Source: Aurantimicrobium sp. MWH-Uga1 (GTDB lineage Bacteria; Actinomycetota; Actinomycetes; Actinomycetales; Microbacteriaceae). Taken from it: DNA of 64,000 bases. Positions 55,934 through 64,000 of the stretch are shown piece after piece. The DNA lies in the NCBI RefSeq assembly GCF_003325955.1, contig NZ_CP030929.1, forward strand, positions 558,001 through 622,000, in the 5' to 3' direction. How positions within the stretch are numbered: the stretch's first letter is position 1; the number at the start of each line of letters is the position of its first letter. The position numbers were made by a program, and so were the translations under genes. Under the pieces are notes generated by a model. That model did no database searches, was not told the DNA's origin, and was given only the letters and a program-made list of their open reading frames with translations.

Positions 55934-56737
55934 ATGCTTGACAACCCCCGCGCTCCTCGCGTGAAGGCGGTTGCGAAGCTAGCCACGAGGGGAGCCCGGT
56001 CCGAGACCGGGCTCTTCCTCTTGGAAGGCCCGCAAGCCGTCGCAGAGGCGCTGGCATATCGCCCACAGTTGATTGTGGAGCTCTATGCTACGCCCACCGC
56101 GTTAGAGCGTTACCAAGACATCGCAGCAACTGCTGTGGATGCGGGGGTTGACGTTGAGTTCGTTTCGGAAGATGTCCTCGCCGCAATGGCGGATACGGTC
56201 ACACCCCAAGGATTCATTGCGGTTGTGCACCAGTTCCCCACAGCACTGAAGGATATTTTCACTGAAGACCCCAAGCTGGTCGTCATCCTCGAAGAGGTGC
56301 GTGATCCAGGCAACCTGGGCACCATCATTCGCGTGGCTGATGCTGCTGGCGCTGACGCAGTTATTCTCACAGGTCGTTCGGTTGATCTCTACAACCCCAA
56401 GGTTGTGCGATCCACCACTGGTTCCTTGTTTCACTTGCCCATCACGGTGGATGTGGAGCTGGAGAACGTCCTTCCTTATGTCCGCGAAGCCGGTTTGCAA
56501 TTGCTTGCTGCAGACATCAAGGGCGAGGACCTTGTGCTTGCTCGTGCACACGGGGTACTAGACGCCCCCACTGCGTGGTTGTTTGGCAATGAGGCCCGTG
56601 GTTTGAGTGACGAACACTTTGCCCTGGCAGAAAAAGCCATCACCGTTCCTATCTACGGTGATGCTGAATCCATGAATTTAGCTACAGCAGCTGCTGTGCT
56701 GATCTACGAAAGCGCTTTTGCCCACAACAAGGCCTAG
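55934..56737 (+). CDS. TrmH/SpoU-family RNA 2'-O-methyltransferase
   Basis: A 267-aa SPOUT methyltransferase. Motif 1 is VVILEEVRDPGNLGTIIRVADAAGADAVIL, motif 2 LFGNEARGLSDE and motif 3 IPIYGDAESMNLATAAAVLIYE; the N-terminal L30e-like substrate domain precedes them. It sits 9 bp after rplT, so it may modify 23S rRNA, but target and position cannot be read from the sequence. Confidence 0.93.
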   Translation: MLDNPRAPRVKAVAKLATRGARSETGLFLLEGPQAVAEALAYRPQLIVELYATPTALERYQDIAATAVDAGVDVEFVSEDVLAAMADTVTPQGFIAVVHQFPTALKDIFTEDPKLVVILEEVRDPGNLGTIIRVADAAGADAVILTGRSVDLYNPKVVRSTTGSLFHLPITVDVELENVLPYVREAGLQLLAADIKGEDLVLARAHGVLDAPTAWLFGNEARGLSDEHFALAEKAITVPIYGDAESMNLATAAAVLIYESAFAHNKA

Positions 56738-56784
56738 GCCTGTCGAGTGAGTGAGAGCTCTCTCCCAACATAAAATTGAGAACT

Positions 56785-57825
56785 GTGTCTGCACCTACTG
56801 AAATTACTGAAGCCGCTGTCGCGGCAGCGGTCAACGACGCCCTGACAGCTATTGCTGATGCCGTTGATTCCGCCGCACTCAAAGCTGTCCGCACTGCACA
56901 TCTGGGGGAGACTTCCACTCTTGCTCAGCTCAATGCCCTGATGAAGGATGTTCCAGCTGATCAGAAAGCTGCAGCAGGAAAGCTGGTTGGGCAGGCACGT
57001 GCTCAAGTGAACCAAGCATTTACTTCTCGTGAAGAAGCCATTGTTAGTGAAGAGCAAACTGCCCAGCTAGCTGCCGAGAAGGTCGATGTCACTGCTGCGG
57101 CTTCTCGCTGGAGTGCTGGTGGTCGCCACCCACTCATGTTGCTTCAGGAGAGCATCTGTGATGCGTTCGTGGGCATGGGCTGGGAAATTGCCGAAGGCCC
57201 TGAGCTTGAAGGCGAATGGTTCAACTTTGATGCCCTCAACTTCGATGCAGATCACCCTGCGCGGGCAATGCAAGACACTTTCTTTGTTGAGCCGGTAGAT
57301 TCTCACCTTGTTCTGCGCACTCACACCTCTCCAGTTCAGGTGCGTTCGATGCTCGAACGCGAAGTTCCCATCTATGTGCTTGCTCCGGGTCGCGTTTATC
57401 GCACCGATGAACTCGATGCCACCCACACTCCTGTGTTCACTCAGGTAGAAGGACTGGCCGTGGATAAAGGCCTGACCATGGCTCACCTGCGCGGAACTCT
57501 CGAGCACGCAGCTCGGATTATGTTCGGTGAGGGTGCCAAGATTCGCCTACGCCCCAACTATTTTCCGTTTACGGAGCCCTCAGCAGAGCTCGATGTTTGG
57601 CATCCCACCTTCGCTGGCGGTGCTCGCTGGATCGAATGGGGTGGTTGCGGCATGGTGAACCCTAATGTTCTCCGCTCGGCAGGAATTGATCCTGAGGTGT
57701 ATTCCGGTTTTGCTTTTGGTGTTGGTGTTGAGCGCACGCTCATGTTCCGCAACGACGTCAGTGACATGCATGACATGGTCGAAGGCGATGTTCGCTTCAG
57801 TCAGCAGTTTGGAATGGTGGTCTGA
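56785..57825 (+). CDS. pheS: phenylalanyl-tRNA synthetase alpha subunit
   Basis: A 346-aa class II synthetase subunit. Motif 2 (LAPGRVYRTDELDATHTPVFTQVEG) and motif 3 (SGFAFGVGVERTLMFRN) are present, with GRHPLMLLQESI and FPFTEPSAELDVW. The N-terminal coiled coil spans about 1-90. GTG 56785 is chosen over TTG 56776; TAAAAT lies 8 nt before it. It overlaps pheT by 1 bp (TGATG). Confidence 0.96.
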   Translation: MSAPTEITEAAVAAAVNDALTAIADAVDSAALKAVRTAHLGETSTLAQLNALMKDVPADQKAAAGKLVGQARAQVNQAFTSREEAIVSEEQTAQLAAEKVDVTAAASRWSAGGRHPLMLLQESICDAFVGMGWEIAEGPELEGEWFNFDALNFDADHPARAMQDTFFVEPVDSHLVLRTHTSPVQVRSMLEREVPIYVLAPGRVYRTDELDATHTPVFTQVEGLAVDKGLTMAHLRGTLEHAARIMFGEGAKIRLRPNYFPFTEPSAELDVWHPTFAGGARWIEWGGCGMVNPNVLRSAGIDPEVYSGFAFGVGVERTLMFRNDVSDMHDMVEGDVRFSQQFGMVV

Positions 57826-60365
57826 TGCGCGTCCCACTGAGTTGGTTAGCTGAATATGTTGACCTTGCCTCTGACATCACTCCTGAGCAGGTTCAAGCAG
57901 ATCTGGTTAAGGTTGGTTTCGAAGAAGAAGACATCCACGGTGGAGACATTTCTGGTCCCATCGTTGTGGGCGAAGTCCTCGAATTCACTCCGGAAGAACA
58001 AAACAACGGCAAGACGATTCGCTGGTGCCAGGTTCGTGTTGCACCAGACGGGCAGCTTGCAGCCGATGGCGGCGACGCCATCCATGGCATTGTGTGTGGA
58101 GCAAGTAATTTCTTTGTTGGAGACAAGGTTGTTGTGACCCTGCCAGGCGCTGTTCTGCCCGGGCCCTTCCCCATTGCCGCACGCAAGACGTATGGTCATG
58201 TCTCTGACGGCATGATGGCCTCGGCAAAGGAATTGGGCCTCGGCGAAGGTCACGATGGCATTATCCGTTTATCAGAGATGGGACTCGATCCTGAGGTTGG
58301 AACGGACGCTCTTGAGCTCTTGGGTCTTTCTGAAGCTGCTGTAGAGATCAACGTCACCCCAGATCGCGGATATGCATTCTCCATTCGTGGTGTTGCTCGT
58401 GAATACTCACACTCAACCGGTGCTGCTTTCCGTGACCCAGCAACAGCGGTGATTACTTCACGTGGTGTGACCGAAGTCAAGAAATTTGGGAAAGAATTCC
58501 CCGTTTCCGTCGATGACACTGCACCTATTCGCGGTCGCGTGGGCTGCAATGTCTTCGCTACCCGTATTGTGCGCGGAATCGACGCCACAGCGCCCACGCC
58601 ATCGTGGATGGTTTCTCGTCTGAAACTTGCCGGTATTCGTTCCATCTCCCTTCCAGTCGATATTTCGAACTACGTCATGATCGAGACTGGTCAGCCCAAC
58701 CATGCCTACGATCTCGACAAGCTTTCGGGTGACATCGTTGTTCGCCGTGCTGCTCCGGGAGAGAAAATCATTACCCTCGATGAAGCAGAGCGCACTCTCG
58801 ATGTGGAAGACCTCCTGATTACCTCAGGTGGTAAACCTGTTGGTCTTGCTGGCGTGATGGGTGGTGCAAACACCGAAATCTCGGATGAAACCACCAACGT
58901 CCTCATTGAGGCGGCAAACTTTGACCCCGTTTCCATCGCGCGGTCTGCACGTCGACACAAGCTTTCCTCAGAGGCATCTAAGCGTTTTGAGCGCGGTGTT
59001 GACCCGGAGATTGCTGCTGTGGCAGCTGGACGAGTTGCTCAACTTCTCGTGGAGTTTGCCGGTGGTCAGATTGTGGATGAAGGTTCTTATTTCAACAACT
59101 TTGCTGCGCCAGTTGCTATTGAACTTCCTGCAGGTTTCGTCTCCAACCTCATTGGCTTGGAATACACCGATGCGCAGATTGAGTCCTCGTTGACAGAAAT
59201 TGGGTGTGAGGTTGTCATGGCAGGTAGCGGTTTCACCGTTACCCCGCCAACCTGGCGTCCAGACCTCACAGATAAGTGGACTTTGGCAGAAGAAGTAGCC
59301 CGTATTGTCGGATATCACTTAATTCCTGCGCAACTTCCAGTTGCTCCTCCAGGACGTGGTTACACCGTTGCCCAGGAGGTTCGTCGCCGCGTCTCGAACA
59401 CCTTGGCTGCAACTGGTCATACAGAAGTTTTGAGTTATCCCTTCTTCGATGAAGAAACAAATAACCTTTTTGGATCTGCAACGCAGAACAGTGTTCCTCA
59501 GGTTCGCCTAGCTAATGCTTTGGATGCTACCCAGGGGTGGATGCGCACTTCCTTGCTTCCAGGTCTCATTGGAACCGCAGCGCGTAACCGTTCACGTGGT
59601 TTGACGGACCTCGCCCTGTTTGAAACGGGACTCGTGTTCCTTCCCGAAGCAGGTAAGATCTATGGCCAAGACATTGTCGCCGGGGGAGTGCGACCTGCGC
59701 CCGAAGTTGAAGCAGCCCTTTATGCGGGAATTCCGCCCCAGCCTCGCTACATTTCTGGCCTCTATGTTGGAGATGCGCTGACCAAGCAGGTGGGGCAGAA
59801 AGCTGTTTCTTACAGTTGGCAGGATGCTCTCACCGCAGTTCAACAAATTGCTCTCGGTGCAGGTGTTCAGATCACCGTCCGCCAGGGAAGTCACAAGGCT
59901 TTCCACCCTGGCCGCACAGCTGAACTCCTGCTCGATGGCAAAGTAGTCGGATATGCCGGTGAACTCTTACCCTCCATCGCCGAAGAAGCACATCTTCCTC
60001 GGACAGTGGCGGCATTTGAACTCAACCTAGATGCAGTCTCTGCGGCAGCAGGCGTGCCGCACACCGCTGTTGACGTGAAGACAATGCCTGCTGCTACTCA
60101 AGATCTCTCGCTCGTTGTTGACGAAAGCGTTCCTGCAGCAGATGTTCGCGCTGCGGTCATTGAGGGTGCAGGGGAACTTCTAGAAAGCGCCACCCTTGTC
60201 GATGTCTACCAAGGCACAGGGATTCCTGAAGGACAGCGTTCCTTGACTTTTGCTCTTCGATTTAGAGCTGTTGACCGCACGCTCACTGCTGCTGAGGCAA
60301 CAGAGTCCAAAGAAGCCGGTGTCGCGCTCGCAGCATCTCGCTTTGGCGCGACACTTCGCGAGTAA
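57825..60365 (+). CDS. pheT: phenylalanyl-tRNA synthetase beta subunit
   Basis: An 846-aa subunit that with PheS charges tRNA-Phe. It has the EMAP/OB tRNA-binding domain (about 40-155), B3/4 editing domain, B5 domain, the synthetase-like core and the C-terminal anticodon-binding FDX domain (about 755-846). Length fits the family. The stop at 60363 is followed in 15 bp by a lower-GC gene pair. Confidence 0.96.
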   Translation: MRVPLSWLAEYVDLASDITPEQVQADLVKVGFEEEDIHGGDISGPIVVGEVLEFTPEEQNNGKTIRWCQVRVAPDGQLAADGGDAIHGIVCGASNFFVGDKVVVTLPGAVLPGPFPIAARKTYGHVSDGMMASAKELGLGEGHDGIIRLSEMGLDPEVGTDALELLGLSEAAVEINVTPDRGYAFSIRGVAREYSHSTGAAFRDPATAVITSRGVTEVKKFGKEFPVSVDDTAPIRGRVGCNVFATRIVRGIDATAPTPSWMVSRLKLAGIRSISLPVDISNYVMIETGQPNHAYDLDKLSGDIVVRRAAPGEKIITLDEAERTLDVEDLLITSGGKPVGLAGVMGGANTEISDETTNVLIEAANFDPVSIARSARRHKLSSEASKRFERGVDPEIAAVAAGRVAQLLVEFAGGQIVDEGSYFNNFAAPVAIELPAGFVSNLIGLEYTDAQIESSLTEIGCEVVMAGSGFTVTPPTWRPDLTDKWTLAEEVARIVGYHLIPAQLPVAPPGRGYTVAQEVRRRVSNTLAATGHTEVLSYPFFDEETNNLFGSATQNSVPQVRLANALDATQGWMRTSLLPGLIGTAARNRSRGLTDLALFETGLVFLPEAGKIYGQDIVAGGVRPAPEVEAALYAGIPPQPRYISGLYVGDALTKQVGQKAVSYSWQDALTAVQQIALGAGVQITVRQGSHKAFHPGRTAELLLDGKVVGYAGELLPSIAEEAHLPRTVAAFELNLDAVSAAAGVPHTAVDVKTMPAATQDLSLVVDESVPAADVRAAVIEGAGELLESATLVDVYQGTGIPEGQRSLTFALRFRAVDRTLTAAEATESKEAGVALAASRFGATLRE

Positions 60366-60380
60366 GCAACTTCACAACAA

Positions 60381-60755
60381 ATGAAATTGTTATTTGGAGC
60401 TTCGCCACGAAGAATAACGCTTCTTCTGGCTCTGATCTCTGGAATAACTTTGGGTTTGTTTGCCTTATTGCTACAAAACTCTCTGCAGTGGAACTCAATA
60501 TTTACTTCAATCCTTGCAGTAGATATTGGAGCTGGATTAGTCAGTAACGCTTCCACGTCCACCAATGAGGCATGGAGAGCACAGAGCCATGCGCGTCAAT
60601 GGGTATTTGTAGCGTTCCATCTCACCATTTACCCACTGGCTATCATGCTGCTTTCCACCTCAAATGTTTTAACAGTTACTCTCATTACGGTGCTTCTAGT
60701 GAAAACAGGTTTGTTTTATTTCAGAGTGCTGAATCCACCATTACGTCGGAGGTGA
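60381..60755 (+). CDS. hypothetical small membrane protein
   Basis: A 124-aa protein with about four hydrophobic helices (RITLLLALISGITLGLFALLL; SIFTSILAVDIGAGLVS; WVFVAFHLTIYPLAIMLL; VLTVTLITVLLVKTGLF) and a basic end, NPPLRRR. The base composition is AT-richer than pheT and argC. Its last codons contain the GGAGGTGA ribosome binding site of the DUF1801 gene. No named family recognised. Confidence 0.7.
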   Translation: MKLLFGASPRRITLLLALISGITLGLFALLLQNSLQWNSIFTSILAVDIGAGLVSNASTSTNEAWRAQSHARQWVFVAFHLTIYPLAIMLLSTSNVLTVTLITVLLVKTGLFYFRVLNPPLRRR

Positions 60756-60763
60756 TTTGTGGG

Positions 60764-61192
60764 ATGGCAGAGAACAAGACAGTCCCAACCACAGCCTCAG
60801 TAGCTGATTTCATGAATTCAATTGATCATCCGTGCAGGAAAGCAGATGCTCTAATCCTTCTTGAGATGATGAAGAACTCTTCTGGTGTCGAGCCAGCGAT
60901 GTGGGGCCCAAATATCGTAGGTTTCGGATCCTTTCACTACCGGTATGCCTCTGGGCACGAAGGGGATATGCCTGTCATCTCTTTTTCGCCCCGAAAAGCT
61001 GCGATGTCGGTTTATGGCGTTTACTATCCAGGCTTTGAAGCTCGGATAGCAGAAATTGGCCCTTACAAAACCGGTAAATGGTGTTTGTACCTTGGGAGTT
61101 TTAAGTCACTCAATCTTGAAAAACTTCAGTCAGCTCTCGACTGGGCTTGGAACGGCGGCATTCCCATCATTTCATCCGAATTGAGTCATTAG
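60764..61192 (+). CDS. DUF1801-family protein
   Basis: A 142-aa cytosolic protein. The hallmark reads SVADFMNSIDHPCRKADALILLEMM...PAMWGPNIVGFGSFHYRY and later VISFSPRKAAMSVYGVYYPGFE, with KSLNLEKLQSALDWAW. ATG 60764 follows a perfect GGAGGTGA at 8 nt, so upstream in-frame codons are rejected. Coupled to the upstream membrane gene. Role unknown. Confidence 0.88.
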   Translation: MAENKTVPTTASVADFMNSIDHPCRKADALILLEMMKNSSGVEPAMWGPNIVGFGSFHYRYASGHEGDMPVISFSPRKAAMSVYGVYYPGFEARIAEIGPYKTGKWCLYLGSFKSLNLEKLQSALDWAWNGGIPIISSELSH

Positions 61193-61243
61193 ATATGGAG
61201 ATGTTGCACCAACCGGGTAAAGTTCAATAACTGGTTGAAGGTT

Positions 61244-61261
61244 TTAGATAGAGTTATCTAA
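61244..61261 (+). promoter_or_regulatory. inverted repeat and leaderless -10 box at the argC start
   Basis: TTAGATAGAGTTATCTAA is a perfect inverted repeat (7-bp arms, 4-bp centre) ending at the A of the argC ATG. It contains TAGAGT exactly 6 nt before the start codon. No Shine-Dalgarno is present. It may be a promoter overlapped by an operator. Confidence 0.45.
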
Positions 61262-62304
61262 TGACATACTCGGTTGCTATTGCTGGAGCCAGCGGTTATG
61301 CCGGTGGCGAGGTACTACGTCTGCTCGCAGACCACCCCGAGTTTGAAGTGCGCACTGTCACAGCTCACTCCAATGCAGGGCAACGGTTAGTTGATGTGCA
61401 GCCTCATCTACGCAGCTATGGCAATCTCGTCTTGCAGGACACCACCGCGGAAATTCTTTCCGGCCACGATGTTGTTTTTCTTGCACTACCTCACGGCTCT
61501 TCCGGTGCCCTGGCCGCACAACTCAGTGCTGAGACTCTGGTCATTGACTGCGGTGCTGATCACCGTCTTGAAGAAAAAGAAGATTGGGATGCGTTTTATG
61601 GGGGAGAGTTCAACTCTGCCTGGACCTACGGCATTCCCGAGCTTCCTCTGTCAACAGGTTCGCAGCGTGACCTTTTGGTGGGAACCAAGCGCATTGCTGC
61701 GCCAGGGTGTAACGCGTCGGCCATTTCTTTGGCTATTGCCCCTGGTGTGAAGGAAGATCTGATTGACGCGGTGGACATCGTCTCCGTTTTGTCTGTCGGG
61801 CCTTCGGGGGCCGGTAAATCTTTGAAAGTTAACTTACTTGCAAGCGAAATCATGGGATCTGCGTCGGCATATTCTGTGGGTGGCACACACCGTCACACTC
61901 CGGAAATAGAACAGAATCTGCGCAAAGCAGGTGCCGCTGAAGTATCCGTGTCCATGACACCAGTGCTCGTGCCAATGGCTCGCGGCATCTTGGCCACAAC
62001 AACCGCGCGCGTGAAACCAGGTGTCACGTTGGAAAAGTTGTATGCAGCATGGAGTGCAGCGTATGCCAATGAACCATTTGTTCAGGTTCTCCCATTGGGC
62101 GAATTTCCTCGTACCGCAGACACCCTGGGCGCCAACACCTGTTTGATGGGTATTGCCCTGGATGAACATGCAGGCCGTGTCGTCGTCATCAGTGCTTTGG
62201 ATAATCTCACAAAAGGAACTGCCGGAGCTGCCATCCAGTCAGCGAATATTGCTTTAGGTATTGAAGAAACCACTGGTTTGACCACGAATGGAGTAGCCCC
62301 GTGA
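61261..62304 (+). CDS. argC: N-acetyl-gamma-glutamyl-phosphate reductase
   Basis: A 347-aa NADPH-dependent reductase, the third step of arginine synthesis. It has the Rossmann [14 protein letters not shown], catalytic Cys150 ([10 protein letters not shown]) and [12 protein letters not shown]. It starts the argC-argJ-argB operon and overlaps argJ by 4 bp (GTGA). Confidence 0.97.
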   Translation: MTYSVAIAGASGYAGGEVLRLLADHPEFEVRTVTAHSNAGQRLVDVQPHLRSYGNLVLQDTTAEILSGHDVVFLALPHGSSGALAAQLSAETLVIDCGADHRLEEKEDWDAFYGGEFNSAWTYGIPELPLSTGSQRDLLVGTKRIAAPGCNASAISLAIAPGVKEDLIDAVDIVSVLSVGPSGAGKSLKVNLLASEIMGSASAYSVGGTHRHTPEIEQNLRKAGAAEVSVSMTPVLVPMARGILATTTARVKPGVTLEKLYAAWSAAYANEPFVQVLPLGEFPRTADTLGANTCLMGIALDEHAGRVVVISALDNLTKGTAGAAIQSANIALGIEETTGLTTNGVAP

Positions 62305-63470
62305 GCGTAACCGCTGCAGCAGGCTTTAGCGCCGCAGGTGTGGTGTGTGGATTGAAGTCCACCGGAAAGAAAGATTTCGCCATGGTGCGCAATCTTGGAC
62401 CTCTCAAATCTGCAGCTGCCGTGTTTACCTCTAATCGGTGCAAAGCCAACCCTATTTTGTGGAGCCAGCAGGTCATGGCTGACCCTGTAGTGGAAGCGAT
62501 TGTCTTGAACTCTGGCGGGGCAAACTGTTACACCGGTGCGCGCGGATTCCAAACCACCCACGAGACCGCAGAAGCTGTCGCAGAACGTTTAGAGATTTCG
62601 GCAGGGGATGTCCTCGTATGCTCCACCGGACTCATCGGAGAGCAGCTTGATCTGGACAAGCTCAAGACCGGGGTCTGGGATGCTGGGCTTGCCGTGCTCT
62701 CCGATGCTGGAACTTCCGAGCAGGCAGGAATCGATGCTGCCGAAGCAATCATGACCACTGATTCGGTTCCAAAGCTTTCTGTTTCAACCGGAGCGGGCTA
62801 CACCATAGGCGGTATGGCCAAGGGTGCTGGCATGTTGGCCCCAGGACTGGCCACCATGCTGGTCGTTATCACGACAGACGCGGTATTGACGAGCGAACAA
62901 CTCGATACGGCGCTGCGTGCGTCAACACGTGTCACCTTTGACCGCCTGGATTCAGACGGTTGCATGTCCACCAATGACCAAGTAACTGTGCTTGCTTCGG
63001 GAGCCTCGGGTGTGGAACCAGACCTCTCGGAATTTACGGCACGACTAACCGAACTTTGTCGTGATTTGGCCCTGCAACTTCAACGCGATGCTGAAGGCGC
63101 CAGTCACAACATTCACATCACGGTTTCTGGTGCCGCTTCGGAAGAGGATGCTGTGAATGTCGCACGTGCAGTCAGTCGTTCCAACCTGTTCAAAGCAGCC
63201 ATTTTCGGTAACGACCCCAATTGGGGCCGAGTTCTTGCTGCCGTGGGAACTACCTCGGCGGTCTTTGACCCTTACAACATCGATGTCAGCTTCAATGGGG
63301 TGCAGGTGTGCACCGCTGGAGAGCCTGATCAGTCACGAGAGCTAGTTGATCTCACACCCCGTGAAGTAGAAATTCGTATTGAACTCCACAGTGGCTCAGC
63401 CACTGCCACAATTTGGACGAATGATCTCACCCACGATTACGTGCACGAAAACAGCGCCTACGCGAGCTAA
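62301..63470 (+). CDS. argJ: bifunctional ornithine acetyltransferase/N-acetylglutamate synthase
   Basis: A 389-aa enzyme that moves the acetyl group from N-acetylornithine to glutamate, recycling acetate. The self-cleavage site is Ala184-Thr185 within [16 protein letters not shown]. The end [11 protein letters not shown] is conserved. GTG 62301 overlaps the argC stop. Confidence 0.97.
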   Translation: MSVTAAAGFSAAGVVCGLKSTGKKDFAMVRNLGPLKSAAAVFTSNRCKANPILWSQQVMADPVVEAIVLNSGGANCYTGARGFQTTHETAEAVAERLEISAGDVLVCSTGLIGEQLDLDKLKTGVWDAGLAVLSDAGTSEQAGIDAAEAIMTTDSVPKLSVSTGAGYTIGGMAKGAGMLAPGLATMLVVITTDAVLTSEQLDTALRASTRVTFDRLDSDGCMSTNDQVTVLASGASGVEPDLSEFTARLTELCRDLALQLQRDAEGASHNIHITVSGAASEEDAVNVARAVSRSNLFKAAIFGNDPNWGRVLAAVGTTSAVFDPYNIDVSFNGVQVCTAGEPDQSRELVDLTPREVEIRIELHSGSATATIWTNDLTHDYVHENSAYAS

Positions 63471-63489
63471 AGAATTCAAGGATTTTGTT

Positions 63490-64000
63490 ATGACCCAAAT
63501 GCGTGAAGAGGATGCCGCAGCAACCATCAAAGCTGCCACGCTGATTGAGTCTCTGCCGTGGCTCAAGAAGTTCAATGATCAGATTATTGTCGTGAAGTTT
63601 GGTGGCAACGCCATGGTGAGTGAAGAGCTCACCCGTGCTTTTGCCGAAGACATGGTGTATCTGCGGACCGTCGGAATTAAGCCTGTTGTTGTGCACGGCG
63701 GCGGCCCCCAGATCACCAAGATGCTTGAGCGTTTGGGCATCGAAAGTGAATTTCGTGGCGGATATCGTGTAACCAGTCCTGAAGCTATGGATGTTGTGCG
63801 AATGGTACTCACCGGCCAAGTGTCACGTGACTTGGTTGGCCACATGAACGAACATGGTCCGCTTGCTGCATCAATCTCGGGTGAAGATGCGGGTCTGTTT
63901 GTGGGCGAACGTCGTGGTGTTGAAATCGACGGAGAAATGGTTGACCTCGGTCTTGTGGGAGACGTTGTTGATGTAGATCCTAAGGCTGTACATGCGCTCA
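63490..64000 (+). CDS. argB: acetylglutamate kinase, 3' end cut by window
   Basis: The first 170 residues of a normal ArgB. It begins [42 protein letters not shown] is the phosphate-binding lysine segment and [14 protein letters not shown] the substrate-binding glycine loop. [13 protein letters not shown] and [11 protein letters not shown] lie before the cut. ATG 63490 follows AAGGA; ATG 63499 is an alternative. In Actinobacteria ArgB is usually feedback-inhibited by arginine. Confidence 0.95.
   Translation, partial: MTQMREEDAAATIKAATLIESLPWLKKFNDQIIVVKFGGNAMVSEELTRAFAEDMVYLRTVGIKPVVVHGGGPQITKMLERLGIESEFRGGYRVTSPEAMDVVRMVLTGQVSRDLVGHMNEHGPLAASISGEDAGLFVGERRGVEIDGEMVDLGLVGDVVDVDPKAVHAL

Noticed and set aside
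61223..61239. TTCAA-N7-TTGAA before argC as an ArgR box
   Set aside because: Arms are only 5 bp and spacing does not match the known ARG-box; too weak to list as a site.

Overview
This 64 kb window looks like chromosomal backbone of a small-genome, moderate-GC actinobacterium. Microbacteriaceae is my best guess, possibly a freshwater 'Luna'-type lineage such as Aurantimicrobium; this is inferred from gene content and order, not from a database match. Supporting signs are a PriA-type HisA, paired ClpP1/ClpP2 with ClpX, a YkoEDC-type ECF transporter behind a TPP riboswitch, GatCAB, LexA divergent from a LysM protein, a second SSB next to EttA, a TrHbO globin, and many leaderless start codons. 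I see no insertion sequence, prophage or CRISPR array.

Layout, 1-18 kb: a truncated glgX (minus strand); cysteine desulfurase, mnmA and ligA; an LPXTG surface protein divergent from a TetR regulator; gatCAB; a 54-aa membrane protein and dinB, whose 3' end merges into a TPP riboswitch; then ykoE-ykoD-ykoC, a P-loop kinase and a small acidic protein. 18-31 kb: tRNA-His, orn, an aldehyde dehydrogenase, tRNA-Arg, an EamA exporter divergent from msrA, the ssb / lipoprotein / ettA / thioesterase group, a Tat-type Rieske lipoprotein with tesB, and a pepN-mscS-globin operon. 31-44 kb: rpiB, a Nei/Fpg glycosylase, an amidohydrolase, SOS-type umuDC, tRNA-Gly, tRNA-Pro, tig, a LysE exporter, clpP1-clpP2, clpX, metF, and lexA divergent from the LysM protein. 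44-64 kb: hisC-hisB-hisH-priA, an SseB protein, an accessory efflux locus (YhgE/Pip, an MMPL-pseudoNBD fusion, TetR), DUF1844, infC-rpmI-rplT, trmH, pheST, a lower-GC membrane/DUF1801 pair, and argC-argJ-argB (cut by the window end).

Regulation readable in the DNA is the most informative part. There is a TPP riboswitch whose conserved core supplies the dinB stop codon. Near-identical SOS boxes occur at umuDC and lexA/lysM. Two ClgR-like operators 21 bp apart precede clpP1P2. Twin palindromes precede the TetR of the MMPL locus. A hairpin can sequester the ssb ribosome binding site. infC starts with ATT behind a structured leader. At least nine genes have a -10-like hexamer exactly 6 nt before the start codon and no convincing Shine-Dalgarno, indicating pervasive leaderless transcription.

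The most unusual protein is the 918-aa MMPL transporter carrying a C-terminal ABC-ATPase-like domain that has lost its Walker A lysine and signature motif. The P-loop kinase coupled to the thiamine/HMP transporter is the best candidate for an undescribed metabolic role.
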